In this document: one piece after another, positions 9,403 to 21,737 of the stretch
Position numbering within the stretch: position 1 is the stretch's first letter
Layout: each line of letters opens with the position of its first letter
DNA from: Gallionella sp.
GTDB taxonomy: Bacteria; Pseudomonadota; Gammaproteobacteria; Burkholderiales; Gallionellaceae
NCBI GenBank assembly: GCA_028707275.1
Contig: JAQTUP010000001.1
Coordinates: forward strand, 434,001 to 498,000
Direction of reading: 5' to 3'
Length of the DNA stretch: 64,000 nucleotides
Program-made: the position numbers and the translations under genes
Notes under the pieces: generated by a model
The model's input: the letters and a program-made list of their open reading frames with translations, nothing else
Database searches by the model: none
Told to the model about the DNA's origin: nothing

Positions 9403-12400
9403 ATGAATCTTTTGGATTACGAAAAGCAGTATTTTTCTCTCTATGCTGAATATGCGGGTACTGTGCGGTTCATTATAGAGAAGGCAATAGCCGCTACTGG
9501 CGGCTTGCCTGTCCTTCAGTCAATTCAAGCGCGGGCAAAAGCGCCGGACAGACTGAAAGCTCGCCTTGAGGAAGTTGGCTTGATTGAGTCGCAGAGCATT
9601 GAAGAGGATCGAAAAGACCTCGCTGGAATTCGGCTAATCTTTTACACGAACACTGACGTTGATAGATTTTTAGCATCTCGCCTTGTTTTCGAGAATTTCG
9701 AGATTGACCAGCAGGCCACGAAAATTCACCACCCTACGAAAGAAAACGAGGGTACACGATATCAAGCAATACATTATGTCGTAAGCCTGAAGGAAGAGCG
9801 CGCCAAGCTCCCGGAATATGCAAAGTTCAAGAATTTGCGTTGTGAAATTCAAATCCACACCATCCTGAATCATGCATGGTCTGAAACTTCACACGATATT
9901 CTTTACAAGGATCGTCCGCGCGACGGGTTTGGCTCCAAGGCAATGGAGTCCATTACCAAACGCTTCAATAACATCATGGACACGTATCTGATGCCCGCTG
10001 GCTACGAGTTTCAGCGAGTTCAGCATGATTACGAGCGGCTTCAACAGGGCAAGGAGCTTTTCGACAGAGACGCTATTGCATCACTACTCAGTGCAAAGAA
10101 TAACAACGAGCGATATGATCTTCTCGTGTCTCTAAAGGAAGTCGCGTTACCCAATTACGACGACATCGCGGCGATTTTCAGAGATCTGTACGAACCATTG
10201 CTCGAAAGCGCCAAGCTGGCGCGATCAACACCAGACGAGCAAATCGACACGCCATTCGGTAAGCTTAAAGGTAAGACTTCAACTGATGTATTGCGTGTCA
10301 TCATTCAGATTTTTGATTACCTTCGATATGTAAATATTGAGAAAACATTCAACGCTTACTGCGAGCTATTTGAGGCGGAATCAGACGCTGATGTGCGTAA
10401 ACAAATTCTGGATAGTGTAAAACGCCTATCCGAATACGAGTTTAAAACTTGGAATCAAGTTGGGCCACAAATTCAGCAGTCCCTGGCAAATATGCTGCCT
10501 CAAATGAAGCCAGAGAGACAAGCATCCCTCCGCACACTAATCATAACTGTATGGCGCGAACTATTGGCCGGAGACATCTCGGGTACGACTTGGTCAGCCG
10601 ATTCAGTGACATGGCAAACTGGAGCTTTGCCTGTATCAGACACGCTAAAACAGATACGCGGTCTGGCTATCGCTGGTCTCTTTGATCTCTTTCAAGGTGC
10701 GCAAACAGACAAGGAGAAAATGGATATTTTTCCTGCCTTGGATGCCGCCGCACAGTTACCCCATCAAGCTGCGTACTCCAATGAATTGCTGGCGCTCACC
10801 CTTGTCAATTCAAAGCAAATTGTCGATTTTTATTTAGGAGTGTCCGACACGCTTTCCTATGAACTGCTGGAACATATCGAGCATAAGCTTCTGTGGAACT
10901 ACCGGCATAACCGCCAACTTATTGATGACGAAGGCGGCAGGTTCAATTGCAAAACTGAAGCCCAAGCACTCATCGGCGCTATCGAGGCATTCCGTGACCG
11001 CATTAATACGGACGAGGACTTTGTGCGTTATAAGACGCTCGTGGGATACCAGGCGGTCTTTCCCCAGCATTGGATCGACAACAAGTTCGACTACCAAGGA
11101 GTCAAGGAATATCGCAAAAAACAAATAGACGAGTTTGTGGATTCCATAACTGCCGAAAACGAAGCAAAATGGTTTGTATTCATGGAGCGTTGCGCTCTTA
11201 CCGAATCAAATGATATGGCGACCTTCCCTACCTTCGTCGCATTTGTTGAGGCTCTGGCGAAAGCAAAGCCTGTGGTTGTTGATAGATACCTTGAGGCTGC
11301 AACAGAGAACCTTCTTAATTTCTTGCCGGGTTTTCTCGATGGGCTAGCTCAAAGCGGCAATGAGGATATTTACCTGCGTGTGCTGACAAGGTTTACAGAA
11401 CAAGGGACACAGCTAACCGCGCTGGCAAGGCATTGGAGAAATTCAAAGCCAACGCAGCCATCGCTGATTTCCGAAGTTCTCAGGAAGGCGATTGCCGCTA
11501 AAGATAATATTGCAGTTATCGAATGCATGCTCTTTTCGATGGAAGAAAGCGGGAGCCAAAGAGTTCCACCAAGCAAAGACTTCTTCCTCCCGGCACTGGT
11601 GTACCTGACAGAAAACAAGGATGCGCGTTGGGTGCAACGGGCTTGGTTTTTGGGGGAAATACCAGACTTCTTTGAGCACTTGTCTGACGATGATGCCACG
11701 CTCCTATTGCAAAACCTTGTCCCAGCACCGCGAATCGGGTACGACTATGAAAGGCTGCTTGAACTGATTGCAGAGCATTACCTCCAAGCTGTCTGGAAGC
11801 ACTTCGGCGACCGACTAACCTACGAGGCGGATAAAGAGGGCGATGATAAATACGAAGCCATACCATATGGGTTTGATGGACCTGAAAAGCAACTCTCGCA
11901 AGATGTTGCACTCGCAATTTCATTTGGACGTACTCGGTTTGCTCAAGATAAAGAATTATTTCAATACAGAGGAGGACGCCTACTAAGTTCGATATTTCCA
12001 CACTGTGCTGAGACTTTTGCGCAGGCCTTGGCTAACCTGGTAACTAACGGCAACGAGACCGATGCAGATTTTGTGTTAGATGTTATGCAGAACTATAATG
12101 AAGAGCCTTCCACTCACGAAGTGCTCAAACGAATCGTGGATCGCTATTCTCAGGACGAATCAAAACTAAACAGGGTGGAAATTTGTTTCGACAAGACCGG
12201 CGTGGTAATGGGGGAGTTCGGATTTGCCGACGCATATCGAGCAAAAAAACAATCCATATTGGCATGGGTGGATGACCCACGCCCGGCAGTCCGAAACTTT
12301 GCCAAGAATCATTCTGCTGAGTTAGATATCCGCATTATTTCAGAGCAAAAGCGAGCTGATGAACGCATCGCAATGAGACACCGCGAGTTTGATGCCGACA

Positions 12401-12444
12401 TCGGTTCTGAGGGCAACAAGCAATCAGGAACAGACCACAATTAA
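9403..12444 (+). CDS. Large RelA/SpoT-domain protein (putative alarmone synthetase with long C-terminal region)
   Basis: The first roughly 200 residues form a RelA/SpoT nucleotide pyrophosphotransferase (SYNTH) domain: DLAGIR at 72-77, GTRYQAIHY at 117-125, and EIQIHTILNHAWSE from 148 with the catalytic Glu-x-Gln, then HDILYK. No HD hydrolase, TGS or ACT domain is seen, so this is not the housekeeping Rel/SpoT. About 800 further residues are mostly helical and unrecognised; they could be a sensor or a toxin-neutralising region. Small alarmone synthetases of this domain class include toxins and phage-defence proteins (toxSAS, CapRel), which make (p)ppGpp or ppApp or pyrophosphorylate tRNA. The base composition is visibly more AT-rich than the neighbours. 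The gene lies between inverted repeats and ends in a strong terminator, consistent with an acquired single-gene module. The defence role is inference. Confidence 0.85.
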   Translation: MNLLDYEKQYFSLYAEYAGTVRFIIEKAIAATGGLPVLQSIQARAKAPDRLKARLEEVGLIESQSIEEDRKDLAGIRLIFYTNTDVDRFLASRLVFENFEIDQQATKIHHPTKENEGTRYQAIHYVVSLKEERAKLPEYAKFKNLRCEIQIHTILNHAWSETSHDILYKDRPRDGFGSKAMESITKRFNNIMDTYLMPAGYEFQRVQHDYERLQQGKELFDRDAIASLLSAKNNNERYDLLVSLKEVALPNYDDIAAIFRDLYEPLLESAKLARSTPDEQIDTPFGKLKGKTSTDVLRVIIQIFDYLRYVNIEKTFNAYCELFEAESDADVRKQILDSVKRLSEYEFKTWNQVGPQIQQSLANMLPQMKPERQASLRTLIITVWRELLAGDISGTTWSADSVTWQTGALPVSDTLKQIRGLAIAGLFDLFQGAQTDKEKMDIFPALDAAAQLPHQAAYSNELLALTLVNSKQIVDFYLGVSDTLSYELLEHIEHKLLWNYRHNRQLIDDEGGRFNCKTEAQALIGAIEAFRDRINTDEDFVRYKTLVGYQAVFPQHWIDNKFDYQGVKEYRKKQIDEFVDSITAENEAKWFVFMERCALTESNDMATFPTFVAFVEALAKAKPVVVDRYLEAATENLLNFLPGFLDGLAQSGNEDIYLRVLTRFTEQGTQLTALARHWRNSKPTQPSLISEVLRKAIAAKDNIAVIECMLFSMEESGSQRVPPSKDFFLPALVYLTENKDARWVQRAWFLGEIPDFFEHLSDDDATLLLQNLVPAPRIGYDYERLLELIAEHYLQAVWKHFGDRLTYEADKEGDDKYEAIPYGFDGPEKQLSQDVALAISFGRTRFAQDKELFQYRGGRLLSSIFPHCAETFAQALANLVTNGNETDADFVLDVMQNYNEEPSTHEVLKRIVDRYSQDESKLNRVEICFDKTGVVMGEFGFADAYRAKKQSILAWVDDPRPAVRNFAKNHSAELDIRIISEQKRADERIAMRHREFDADIGSEGNKQSGTDHN

Positions 12445-12472
12445 AAAAGGCGACCAACCGGTCGCCTTTTTT
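12443..12472 (+). terminator. Rho-independent terminator
   Basis: A run of A, a perfect 7-bp stem GGCGACC / GGTCGCC with an AACC loop, and six T. It starts at the stop codon of the RelA/SpoT-domain gene, and the flanking A tract makes it possibly bidirectional. Confidence 0.92.
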
Positions 12473-12531
12473 AATTCAACTTCAGAACTTACTACCCTAC
12501 CTATTTCCTTGTGCAGACTGCATGTATACAC

Positions 12532-12770
12532 CCCCTGTGCGCCGCCGAAGATAGCTGCAAACAAGCGGTGGGTTAGGCGAGCACTGTTTGAGCACGTGGC
12601 CGCACAGCGGATCGTGCGAGTTGCGCAGCCCCGCCTGTTTGCAGCCATCAAGGGAACGCCGCCAGACTGTCGGCAGTCAGGCGGCGCGGTAAGCCGGGGG
12701 CGCCTTTTCTTTAACGACTTTCTTTGGGCGACGCAAAAGAAAGTCGCCAGCAGCCGGGCTGCCCCCGGCA
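12532..12770 (-). repeat. Intergenic repeat, right inverted copy
   Basis: Reverse-complement partner of 6850-7130. It runs almost to the stop of purL. Together the two copies bracket about 5.4 kb holding the Rpn gene, the truncated gene copy and the RelA/SpoT-domain gene. Confidence 0.85.
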
Positions 12771-12775
12771 AGGAT

Positions 12776-15700
12776 TTACCCCACCCACTTCCGGGCGTTC
12801 TGGAACATCTTCAGCCAGGCGCCGTTTTCCTGCCAGTTTGCCGGATGCCAGGAGTTTTGCACCGCGCGGAACACGCGTTCAGGATGCGGCATCATAATGG
12901 AAAAACGCCCGTCCGGCGTGGTCAGGCCGGTAATCCCCCGGGGCGAACCGTTGGGATTGAGCGGATAGGTTTCAGTCGCCACCCCCCGATTATCCACATA
13001 ACGCAAAGTCACCAGCGGCTCTGCGGCTTTGAGTTTTTTGGCGCTGCCAAAGTCGGCATACCCCTCGCCGTGCGCCACCACAATCGGCATGCGACTGCCC
13101 GCCATCCCCTCGAAGAAAATGGACGGCGACGGCTGAATCTCAACCATCACGAAACGCGCCTCGAATTGCTCGGACTGGTTGCGCGAGAAATGCGCCCAGG
13201 TATCCGCGCCGGGAATGATCTCGTGCAAATTGCTCATCATCTGGCAGCCGTTGCACACGCCCAACGCGAAGGTGTCGGTGCGATTGAAGAAACCTTCAAA
13301 TTCATCGCGGGCTCGCGAGTTGAGCAGGATGGATTTTGCCCAGCCCTCGCCCGCCCCCAGCACGTCGCCGTAGGAGAAACCGCCGCATGCGGCCAGGCCT
13401 TTAAAATCGGACAGCTTGATGCGACCGCTGATGATATCGCTCATGTGCACATCCACCGCCGCAAAACCCGCGCGGTCAAACGCCGCTGCCATTTCCACCT
13501 GGCCGTTCACGCCCTGCTCCCGCAGGATCGCCATCTTGGGACGAGAAAGCATGCTCCCTCCCCCTTGCAGGGGGAGGGTTGGGGTGAGGGTAGACGCCTG
13601 GACGGCACTCGCAGCTTTGCCCCCCATCCTGGCCTTCCCCCCTGCGGGGGGAAGGAGAGGTTCATTCAAATCATAGGTCAGTTTCACATGCAGGCCAGGA
13701 TCAGTCGCATCGAGCAGGCGGTCGTATTCTGCCTGTGCGCAATCGGGATTGTCGCGTAACTTCTGCATCTGGTAAGTGGTTTCAGACCAGATGCGTTGCA
13801 AATTGACGCCGCTGTCACTATACAACACGTCAACGCCGCGACAGATATTGAGCATGCCGCTTTGATTGGGCTTGGCAATCTGCTGCGCGGCTAATCCTGC
13901 CTCATTCGCCAGCTTCAGCACCCGCGCCGCATCGCTGTTACGCACCTGAACCACCGCCCCCAGCTCTTCGTTGAACAAGGCGGCGAGGGTGTCGCCCGGC
14001 AAGTCGTCAAGTTGTACGTTTAAACCGATATGTGAGGCGAAGGACATCTCGCACAGGGCGACAAACGCGCCGCCGTCCGATCTGTCGTGATAGGCGAGCA
14101 AGGTTCCGTCCAGATTCAGCGACTGAATCAATTCGAAGAATGATTTGAGCGCGGCTGCCGAATCCACATCGGGAGCTTCATCGCCCACCTGCTTGTAAAC
14201 CTGCGCCAGAGCCGATCCGCCCATGCGGTTTTTCCCCTGCCCCAGGTCGATCAACAGCAGCGTTGTCTCAGGATCGGCCAGCAGTTGCGGGGTGAGTGTG
14301 CTACGCGTATCCGCACAGGGCGAGAAAGCGGTGACGATCAGCGACAGGGGCGACGTGACTGATTTATTCTCCTCGCCCTCCTGCCAGGCGGACTTCATGG
14401 ACATCGAGTCCTTGCCGACCGGAATGCCAATGCCCAGCGCCGGACACAGTTCCATCCCCACAGCATGCACGGTATCGAACAGCGCGGCATCTTCGCCGTG
14501 ATGACCGGCCGCCGCCATCCAGTTCGCCGACAACTTGATGTCGCCGATTTTTTCGATGCGTGCGGCGGCGATATTGGTGAGCGCCTCCCCCACCGCCATA
14601 CGCCCCGATGCGGCAGCATTCACCAGCGCCAGCGGCGTGCGCTCGCCTAAAGCATACGCTTCCCCCAGATACGTATTAAACCCCATCAGCGTGACGGCCA
14701 CATCCGCTACCGGCACTTGCCAGGGGCCTACCATCTGGTCGCGCGCGGTCATGCCGCCTACGGTACGATCGCCGATGCTGATCAAAAAAGTCTTGTTTGC
14801 GACGCACGGCAGACGCAGCACGCGTTCGACGGATTCCTTCAAATCGAGCGCAGAAGTGTCGAAAGCCGCAAGTTTTGGCGTCTCGCGCACGACATTGCGC
14901 GTCATCTTGGGCGGTTTACCCAACAACACCGACAAGGGCATATTCACCGGATCGTTGTCGAACTCGGTGTCGTGTACGATAATCTGATCGTCTTCCACCG
15001 CCACCCCCACTACCGCAAACGGGCAGCGTTCGCGCTCACAAAAGGCGCGGAATTCTTCGAGGCGTTCCGGTGCAATCGCCAGCACGTAGCGCTCCTGGGA
15101 TTCGTTGCACCAGATTTGTCTGGGCGACATGCCGGTTTCATCCAGTGGGATACGGCGCAACTCGAAAGCCGCGCCGCGCCCGCCGCCATGCACCAGTTCC
15201 GGCAAGGCATTGGACATACCGCCCGCGCCCACATCGTGGATGGACAGAATCGGGTTGGCATCGCCTAGCTGCCAGCAGCGGTCGATCACTTCCTGCGCAC
15301 GGCGCTGCATCTCAGGATTGCCGCGCTGCACGGAATCGAAATCCAGGTTTTCGGCGTTGCTGCCGGTATCCATGCTGGAGGCCGCCCCGCCCCCTAAACC
15401 GATCAGCATACCGGGGCCGCCCAGATGCACCACCAGCGCGCCGACCGGCAGATCGTGCTTATGTGTGTGGATCGCCGAGATGCTGCCCAGGCCGCCGGCC
15501 AACATGATGGGTTTGTGATAGCCGCGCATCTCGCCGTCCACGTTTTCTTCAAAGGTGCGGAAATAGCCGGTCAAATTCGGACGACCGAATTCATTGTTGA
15601 AGGCAGCGCCGCCCAAAGGCCCATCCAGCATGATCTGCAGGGCGGTTACGATACGGGAAGGCTTGCCGTAGGTCGTAGCCGACAGGGAAGAGTTTAAGGG

Positions 15701-16831
15701 AGAAGAGATCGCACCTTCGGTGCTCAAGGGTGAAACCGCAGCGCTCCCCCTTCCCTCTTCCCCCTTCTCATACTTTTCCCACGGTTGCACGAAGCCCGGA
15801 ATATTCAGGTTGGATACCGAGAAGCCGGTGAGTCCCGCCTTGGGGCGCGAGCCGATACCGGTCGCTCCCTCGTCGCGAATCTCGCCGCCCGATCCTGTCG
15901 CGGCGCCTGCAAAGGGCGCAATCGCCGTCGGATGGTTATGCGTTTCCACCTTCATCAGGGTGTGGGTCAGCTCTTCGCTGAACGCATAGTCACCTCCTGC
16001 GCGCGGATAGAAGCGTTCGACGGACGCGCCTTCGATCACCGAAGAATTGTCCGAATACGCCACCACCGTGCCTTCAGGGCTGAGCTTGTGGGTGTTGCGT
16101 ATCATGCCAAACAACGACATGTCCTGCACCACGCCGTCGATCACCCAGTCGGCATTGAAAATCTTGTGGCGGCAATGCTCGGAATTGGCCTGCGCAAACA
16201 TCATCAGCTCGACATCGGTCGGATTGCGCTGCAACTTCTTGAAATTATCGACCAGATATTCGATCTCATCTGCCGACAACGCCAGCCCCATCTCGCGGTT
16301 GGCCTCAGCCAGCGCATCCGCGCCACCTTGTAAAATATCGACGCTCTCAAGCGGCAAGGATGAGCCTTGATGAAATATTTTTGCCGCCGCCTCGTCGATA
16401 CTGCCCAACACCGACTCGGTCATACGGTCGTGCAGCAGTGGCAGCACCAGAGATTTTTCGGCATCGCTCAACGCGGCGTTGTTCCGGGTGGACAAGTAAT
16501 ATTGCACGCCGCGCTCAATGCGCTGCACACCGGTCAGGCCGCAATGCTGCGCGATGTCGGTGGCTTTGGTCGACCAGGGTGAAATCGTGCCCAGACGCGG
16601 CACCACCAGCACGCATTCGCCGACGGGTTCAGCGGACGACTTGCCCAGACCCAGCACTCGATCCAACAGACGGGCTTGCGCCTTATCCAGCTTTGCGCCT
16701 CGCAGCGCGCTGAAGTAACAATGAAGCGCATCCGAGATGACGACATTGGGGGCGACGGCACTCAAAGAGGCGCGCAATTTTTCCAAACGGAAGGCGGATA
16801 AGGCAGAACTGCCGACAGAGACTTTAAACAT
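12776..16831 (-). CDS. purL: Phosphoribosylformylglycinamidine synthase (single-chain PurL)
   Basis: Makes FGAM from FGAR, glutamine and ATP in step 4 of purine synthesis. This is the long proteobacterial form, with N-terminal, synthase and C-terminal glutaminase domains in one chain. Visible marks are [15 protein letters not shown], the ATP-binding region around [27 protein letters not shown], and the class I glutaminase nucleophile cysteine in [12 protein letters not shown]. The length of 1351 residues exceeds the usual roughly 1300 because of two in-frame low-complexity inserts: about residues 350-382 (just before [11 protein letters not shown]) and about 1053-1093 (the linker before the glutaminase domain). 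Both come from palindromic or 7-bp-type DNA repeats. Core motifs are intact, so the enzyme is probably active. Confidence 0.97.
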   Translation of the reverse strand: MFKVSVGSSALSAFRLEKLRASLSAVAPNVVISDALHCYFSALRGAKLDKAQARLLDRVLGLGKSSAEPVGECVLVVPRLGTISPWSTKATDIAQHCGLTGVQRIERGVQYYLSTRNNAALSDAEKSLVLPLLHDRMTESVLGSIDEAAAKIFHQGSSLPLESVDILQGGADALAEANREMGLALSADEIEYLVDNFKKLQRNPTDVELMMFAQANSEHCRHKIFNADWVIDGVVQDMSLFGMIRNTHKLSPEGTVVAYSDNSSVIEGASVERFYPRAGGDYAFSEELTHTLMKVETHNHPTAIAPFAGAATGSGGEIRDEGATGIGSRPKAGLTGFSVSNLNIPGFVQPWEKYEKGEEGRGSAAVSPLSTEGAISSPLNSSLSATTYGKPSRIVTALQIMLDGPLGGAAFNNEFGRPNLTGYFRTFEENVDGEMRGYHKPIMLAGGLGSISAIHTHKHDLPVGALVVHLGGPGMLIGLGGGAASSMDTGSNAENLDFDSVQRGNPEMQRRAQEVIDRCWQLGDANPILSIHDVGAGGMSNALPELVHGGGRGAAFELRRIPLDETGMSPRQIWCNESQERYVLAIAPERLEEFRAFCERERCPFAVVGVAVEDDQIIVHDTEFDNDPVNMPLSVLLGKPPKMTRNVVRETPKLAAFDTSALDLKESVERVLRLPCVANKTFLISIGDRTVGGMTARDQMVGPWQVPVADVAVTLMGFNTYLGEAYALGERTPLALVNAAASGRMAVGEALTNIAAARIEKIGDIKLSANWMAAAGHHGEDAALFDTVHAVGMELCPALGIGIPVGKDSMSMKSAWQEGEENKSVTSPLSLIVTAFSPCADTRSTLTPQLLADPETTLLLIDLGQGKNRMGGSALAQVYKQVGDEAPDVDSAAALKSFFELIQSLNLDGTLLAYHDRSDGGAFVALCEMSFASHIGLNVQLDDLPGDTLAALFNEELGAVVQVRNSDAARVLKLANEAGLAAQQIAKPNQSGMLNICRGVDVLYSDSGVNLQRIWSETTYQMQKLRDNPDCAQAEYDRLLDATDPGLHVKLTYDLNEPLLPPAGGKARMGGKAASAVQASTLTPTLPLQGGGSMLSRPKMAILREQGVNGQVEMAAAFDRAGFAAVDVHMSDIISGRIKLSDFKGLAACGGFSYGDVLGAGEGWAKSILLNSRARDEFEGFFNRTDTFALGVCNGCQMMSNLHEIIPGADTWAHFSRNQSEQFEARFVMVEIQPSPSIFFEGMAGSRMPIVVAHGEGYADFGSAKKLKAAEPLVTLRYVDNRGVATETYPLNPNGSPRGITGLTTPDGRFSIMMPHPERVFRAVQNSWHPANWQENGAWLKMFQNARKWVG
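13556..13655. repeat. Two GC-rich palindromes inserted in frame in purL
   Basis: CCCTCCCCC/GGGGGAGGG (13556-13578) and CCTTCCCCCC/GGGGGGAAGG (13633-13655) flank a spacer. Together they encode a Pro/Gly/Ala-rich stretch that is not part of normal PurL and sits in the linker between synthase and glutaminase domains. Confidence 0.85.
15690..15776. repeat. Purine/pyrimidine hairpin repeat inserted in frame in purL
   Basis: The left arm is rich in GGGAAGAG and GGGAGAAGAG and the right arm in CTTCCCTCTTCCCCCTTCTC, with a short middle. It encodes about 30 extra residues between the conserved QPWE and YGKPSR segments of PurL. Confidence 0.8.
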
Positions 16832-16864
16832 GACGTAGGCGGTGAGAATAAAATTCGGGACGCG

Positions 16865-16870
16865 ATTATA
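16865..16870 (-). promoter_or_regulatory. Candidate -10 box of purL
   Basis: A perfect TATAAT on the minus strand, about 35 bases before the purL ATG. The -35 region is weak, so an activator or other context may matter. Confidence 0.5.
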
Positions 16871-17022
16871 CTATGCACTGCACCTTAGATTCAGCAAGCT
16901 ATGCAAACCCGGATTTTGTCATTGAGGCGAAAGCCTGCATCCGGTTAAATAAATCAGCTGGATGCAGGATCAGGTCCGGTGTGACGATATTTTGATTCTA
17001 TTTATCAATCAAAAGGATAGCC

Positions 17023-17952
17023 ATGACCTTGACGAGCAGGGCAATTCAACTCATCACGCAAAAACAGCTCGCCGCATCGCTTTTACGGCGTCAAAAAGAC
17101 AGCCACAAAGGCATGTTCGGCACCGTTACCGTCATCGGCGGCGCATCCGGCATGACAGGAGCGGCACTGCTGGCGGCGCGCGCGGCGTTAAAACTCGGCG
17201 CCGGATGCGTACATGCCGTGCTGCTGGCGGAGGACGCGCCGGTCGCAGATCTGCTGCAACCGGAGTTGATGCTGCATAAGGCATCTGACCTGCCCGACTT
17301 CCACCCCCATCCCGACGGCCCCCTCGCTTCGCTCTCCCCCTCTAAGAGGGAGGGAACAAACGTGAAAAGCCTTTTTAATTCCGATGTACTTGTCATCGGT
17401 TGCGGCATGGGGCGTGACATGAGCGCGCAGAAGCTACTCAGAGATTCACTGCAAAGCCCGGCGACACTGGTGCTCGATGCCGATGCGCTCAATCTGGCGG
17501 CGGCGCACCCCGACTTGCACGAACAGCTTGTCGCACGACAAGGCCCGACCGTGCTCACGCCGCATCCTGGTGAAGCTGCGCGCCTGCTGGCCTGCCACAC
17601 GGCCGACATTCAGGCCGAACGGGTCGCCTGCGCGCTGCGACTGGCGCAAAAGTTTTCCTGCTCAGTGGTATTAAAAGGCGCGAACAGCCTGTGCGTCACC
17701 CGTGACGGGCAGCTTTTTGTCAATGACACCGGCAATCCGGGCATGAGTGCGCCGGGCATGGGGGACGTGCTCGCCGGGATGATTGCCGCCTTCATCGCCC
17801 AGGGCCTGAGCGCGGACGACGCGATGCTGCTCGCGGTGCACCTGCATGGCGCGGCAGGCGACGAACTGGCAGAACACACAGCCCTTGGCATGACCGCAAC
17901 GGAAGTGACGAATCAGGCGCGAGAGCTGCTCAATCGGTGGATCTCGCGATAA
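17023..17952 (+). CDS. nnrD: ADP-dependent NAD(P)H-hydrate dehydratase
   Basis: Repairs NAD(P)H damaged by hydration: dehydrates the S form of NAD(P)HX using ADP. Ribokinase-like fold. Visible marks are GTVTVIGGASGMTGAALLAARAAL at about 32-55, VLTPHPGEAARLL, and the nucleotide-binding NPGMSAPGMGDVLAGM near the C-terminus. AAGGATAG lies just before the ATG. The epimerase half (NnrE) is not fused here. About 20-25 residues at about 90-115 (HPHPDGPLASLSPSKREGT) are a low-complexity insert encoded by a CCCTCT/AGAGGG palindrome at 17338-17350; the frame remains open and the catalytic motifs are intact. Divergent from purL. Confidence 0.93.
   Translation: MTLTSRAIQLITQKQLAASLLRRQKDSHKGMFGTVTVIGGASGMTGAALLAARAALKLGAGCVHAVLLAEDAPVADLLQPELMLHKASDLPDFHPHPDGPLASLSPSKREGTNVKSLFNSDVLVIGCGMGRDMSAQKLLRDSLQSPATLVLDADALNLAAAHPDLHEQLVARQGPTVLTPHPGEAARLLACHTADIQAERVACALRLAQKFSCSVVLKGANSLCVTRDGQLFVNDTGNPGMSAPGMGDVLAGMIAAFIAQGLSADDAMLLAVHLHGAAGDELAEHTALGMTATEVTNQARELLNRWISR
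17315..17355. repeat. GC-rich palindromic element inserted in frame in nnrD
   Basis: CCCTCGCTTCGCTCTCCCCC followed by the palindrome CCCTCTAAGAGGG (17338-17350). It resembles the element at 59545-59575 inside hsdM, which has the same CTCGCT/AGCGAG and GGGGGAGAG words. Confidence 0.7.
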
Positions 17953-18045
17953 ATTTTGTATTCATTCGGGTATCCACCGGCGAAGTTGGTTGGAAGGTTT
18001 TTGAGAGCACGCGACTGCGTAACATCAGGTATTCATCGCCTGAAA

Positions 18046-18582
18046 TCATTCCTGCCGCCACTGGCCGGGTTCCAACCCGTCCACGGTCCATTCACCGATG
18101 CGGTAGCGGATCAGCCGCAAGGTAGGAAACCCCACCGCAGCGGTCATGCGCCGCACCTGACGATTCCGGCCTTCCTTGATGGTCAGCTCCAGCCAGCTGG
18201 TGGGGATGGCACGGCGCTCGCGCACCGGCGGATTGCGCGGCCAAAGATGGGCAGGCTCATCCATCAGGCAAGCACCGGCAGGCCGGGTCATACCGTCCTT
18301 GAGTGATACGCCCGTGCGCAATTGATCCAGCGCCCGCTCGTCGGGCACGCCCTCCACCTGCACCCGGTAAGTCTTGGGCAGCTTGTGTTTCGGGTCGGTG
18401 ATGCGGTGTTGCAGCGCCCCGTCGTCGGTCAATACCAGCAGGCCTTCGCTGTCCGTATCCAGTCGTCCGGCGGGATAAAATTCGGGAAGAGGAATATAAT
18501 CCGCCAGGGTCGGATGCAGGCCATCGCGGCTGAACTGGCAGATGACGCCAAACGGTTTGTTGAACAGCAAAATGCGTCCCAT
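18046..18582 (-). CDS. rluE: RluE-type rRNA pseudouridine synthase
   Basis: A RsuA/RluB/C/D/E/F-type pseudouridine synthase. The catalytic motif [15 protein letters not shown] includes the invariant aspartate, and [22 protein letters not shown] is the usual C-terminal motif. At 178 residues it is short and lacks an N-terminal S4 domain, which fits RluE, the enzyme for one uridine of 23S rRNA helix 89 (U2457 in E. coli numbering). The start [12 protein letters not shown] matches the family start. Single-gene unit between nnrD and icd, convergent with nnrD. Substrate is by family analogy. Confidence 0.88.
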   Translation of the reverse strand: MGRILLFNKPFGVICQFSRDGLHPTLADYIPLPEFYPAGRLDTDSEGLLVLTDDGALQHRITDPKHKLPKTYRVQVEGVPDERALDQLRTGVSLKDGMTRPAGACLMDEPAHLWPRNPPVRERRAIPTSWLELTIKEGRNRQVRRMTAAVGFPTLRLIRYRIGEWTVDGLEPGQWRQE

Positions 18583-18643
18583 GGGAATTCCAAGTTATTT
18601 TAAGCTGGCATTTTACCGCGTCTTATTCCGGCGCAAGCGTTAA

Positions 18644-20920
<2,277 letters not shown>

Positions 20921-20956
20921 CGCGTTGCAGACCGGATTTTGACACCAGCAGGCAGC

Positions 20957-20984
20957 AAAAAGCCCGGACAGACCGGGCTTTTTT
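20957..20984. terminator. Bidirectional rho-independent terminator between icd and csp
   Basis: AAAAAGCCCGG / CCGGGCTTTTTT with a 5-base loop. The genes converge on it, and both orientations have A and T tracts. Confidence 0.92.
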
Positions 20985-21000
20985 CGAAACCTGATGCCGG

Positions 21001-21204
21001 TTAAGGCGCCTGGATGTTCGAAGCTTGCTTGCCCTTGGGGCCTTGTACCACATCAAAGGTCACCTTCTGGTTTTCCTTGAGTGACTTAAAACCGCTCATG
21101 TTGATCGCGGAGAAGTGTGCAAACAGATCTTCGCTGCCATCATCTGGAGTGATAAAACCAAAACCTTTTGCATCGTTAAACCATTTAACTGTACCAGTAG
21201 CCAT
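21001..21204 (-). CDS. Cold-shock protein, CspA family
   Basis: A 67-residue nucleic-acid chaperone with a single cold-shock domain. RNP1 is [10 protein letters not shown] and RNP2 is DLFAHFSAI. It melts RNA structure at low temperature or in stationary phase. AAGGAAG precedes the ATG with good spacing. The leader from the predicted promoter is about 105 bases, long enough for the thermosensitive leader structure known in this family. Which of several paralogues it is cannot be told from the window. Confidence 0.97.
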   Translation of the reverse strand: MATGTVKWFNDAKGFGFITPDDGSEDLFAHFSAINMSGFKSLKENQKVTFDVVQGPKGKQASNIQAP

Positions 21205-21317
21205 GTGATAACTTCCTTACAATGAAAAAACGGGATTCCCCGCGAAACTGTTTGAATCTAAGACCGCACACGGCAATACCGGTACTGCAGTACACTTTGA
21301 ATCAAACACCAGTTTGT

Positions 21318-21347
21318 ATTTAACTCTGGCTTACCCGCCTTTGTCAA
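21318..21347 (-). promoter_or_regulatory. Candidate promoter of the cold-shock gene
   Basis: On the minus strand a perfect TTGACA (21342-21347), an 18-base spacer and TTAAAT (21318-21323). It places the transcript start near 21310, about 105 bases before the ATG. Confidence 0.65.
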
Positions 21348-21427
21348 ACAGTTATTTTTAATTTTTTAACAGGCTTGAAAAAACGTTGCCTGGCACCCAA
21401 TTCAACAGCCACAGTCGGAACGAACAT

Positions 21428-21736
21428 ATGCCAAAAGAACATGACAGCAACACGGTATTCGCCCCGGAACGCGCCCTGATCCGCCCACCCGGCATGTATA
21501 AAGTGCTATTGTTCAACGACGATTACACCACGATGGAATTTGTCGTCGAAGTATTGCAGCGTTTTTTTTCTATCCACAGTGAACGGGCGCAACAACTCAT
21601 GCTGCAAATCCACAACGAAGGGTCGGCCGTTTGCGGGATTTATACCCGTGATGTAGCCGAAACGAAGGTCTCCCAGGTAACAGAATTTGCACAACAGCAC
21701 GAGCATCCGCTACGATGCGGCATGGAGGAAATTTAA
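21428..21736 (+). CDS. clpS: ATP-dependent Clp protease adaptor ClpS
   Basis: A 102-residue adaptor that binds ClpA and delivers N-degron substrates (proteins with Leu, Phe, Tyr or Trp at the N-terminus). The core is PPGMYKVLLFNDDYTTMEFVVEVL, with the N-degron pocket residues Asn-Asp-Asp and the following Thr, and the ClpA-binding segment HNEGSAVCGIYTRDVAE. The ATG at 21428 was chosen; the frame extends upstream without a ribosome-binding site. It is followed immediately by clpA, the standard arrangement. Confidence 0.97.
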   Translation: MPKEHDSNTVFAPERALIRPPGMYKVLLFNDDYTTMEFVVEVLQRFFSIHSERAQQLMLQIHNEGSAVCGIYTRDVAETKVSQVTEFAQQHEHPLRCGMEEI

Positions 21737-21737
21737 A

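Noticed and set aside
6850-12770. Composite transposon bounded by insertion sequences
   Set aside because: The inverted repeats encode no transposase and show no terminal inverted repeats or target-site duplications that I can see; they look like interspersed intergenic repeats.
12389-13759. Long plus-strand open frame opposite the 3' end of purL
   Set aside because: It is antisense to the conserved PurL glutaminase domain and to the right repeat copy, and has no recognisable motif; a shadow of GC-rich coding sequence.
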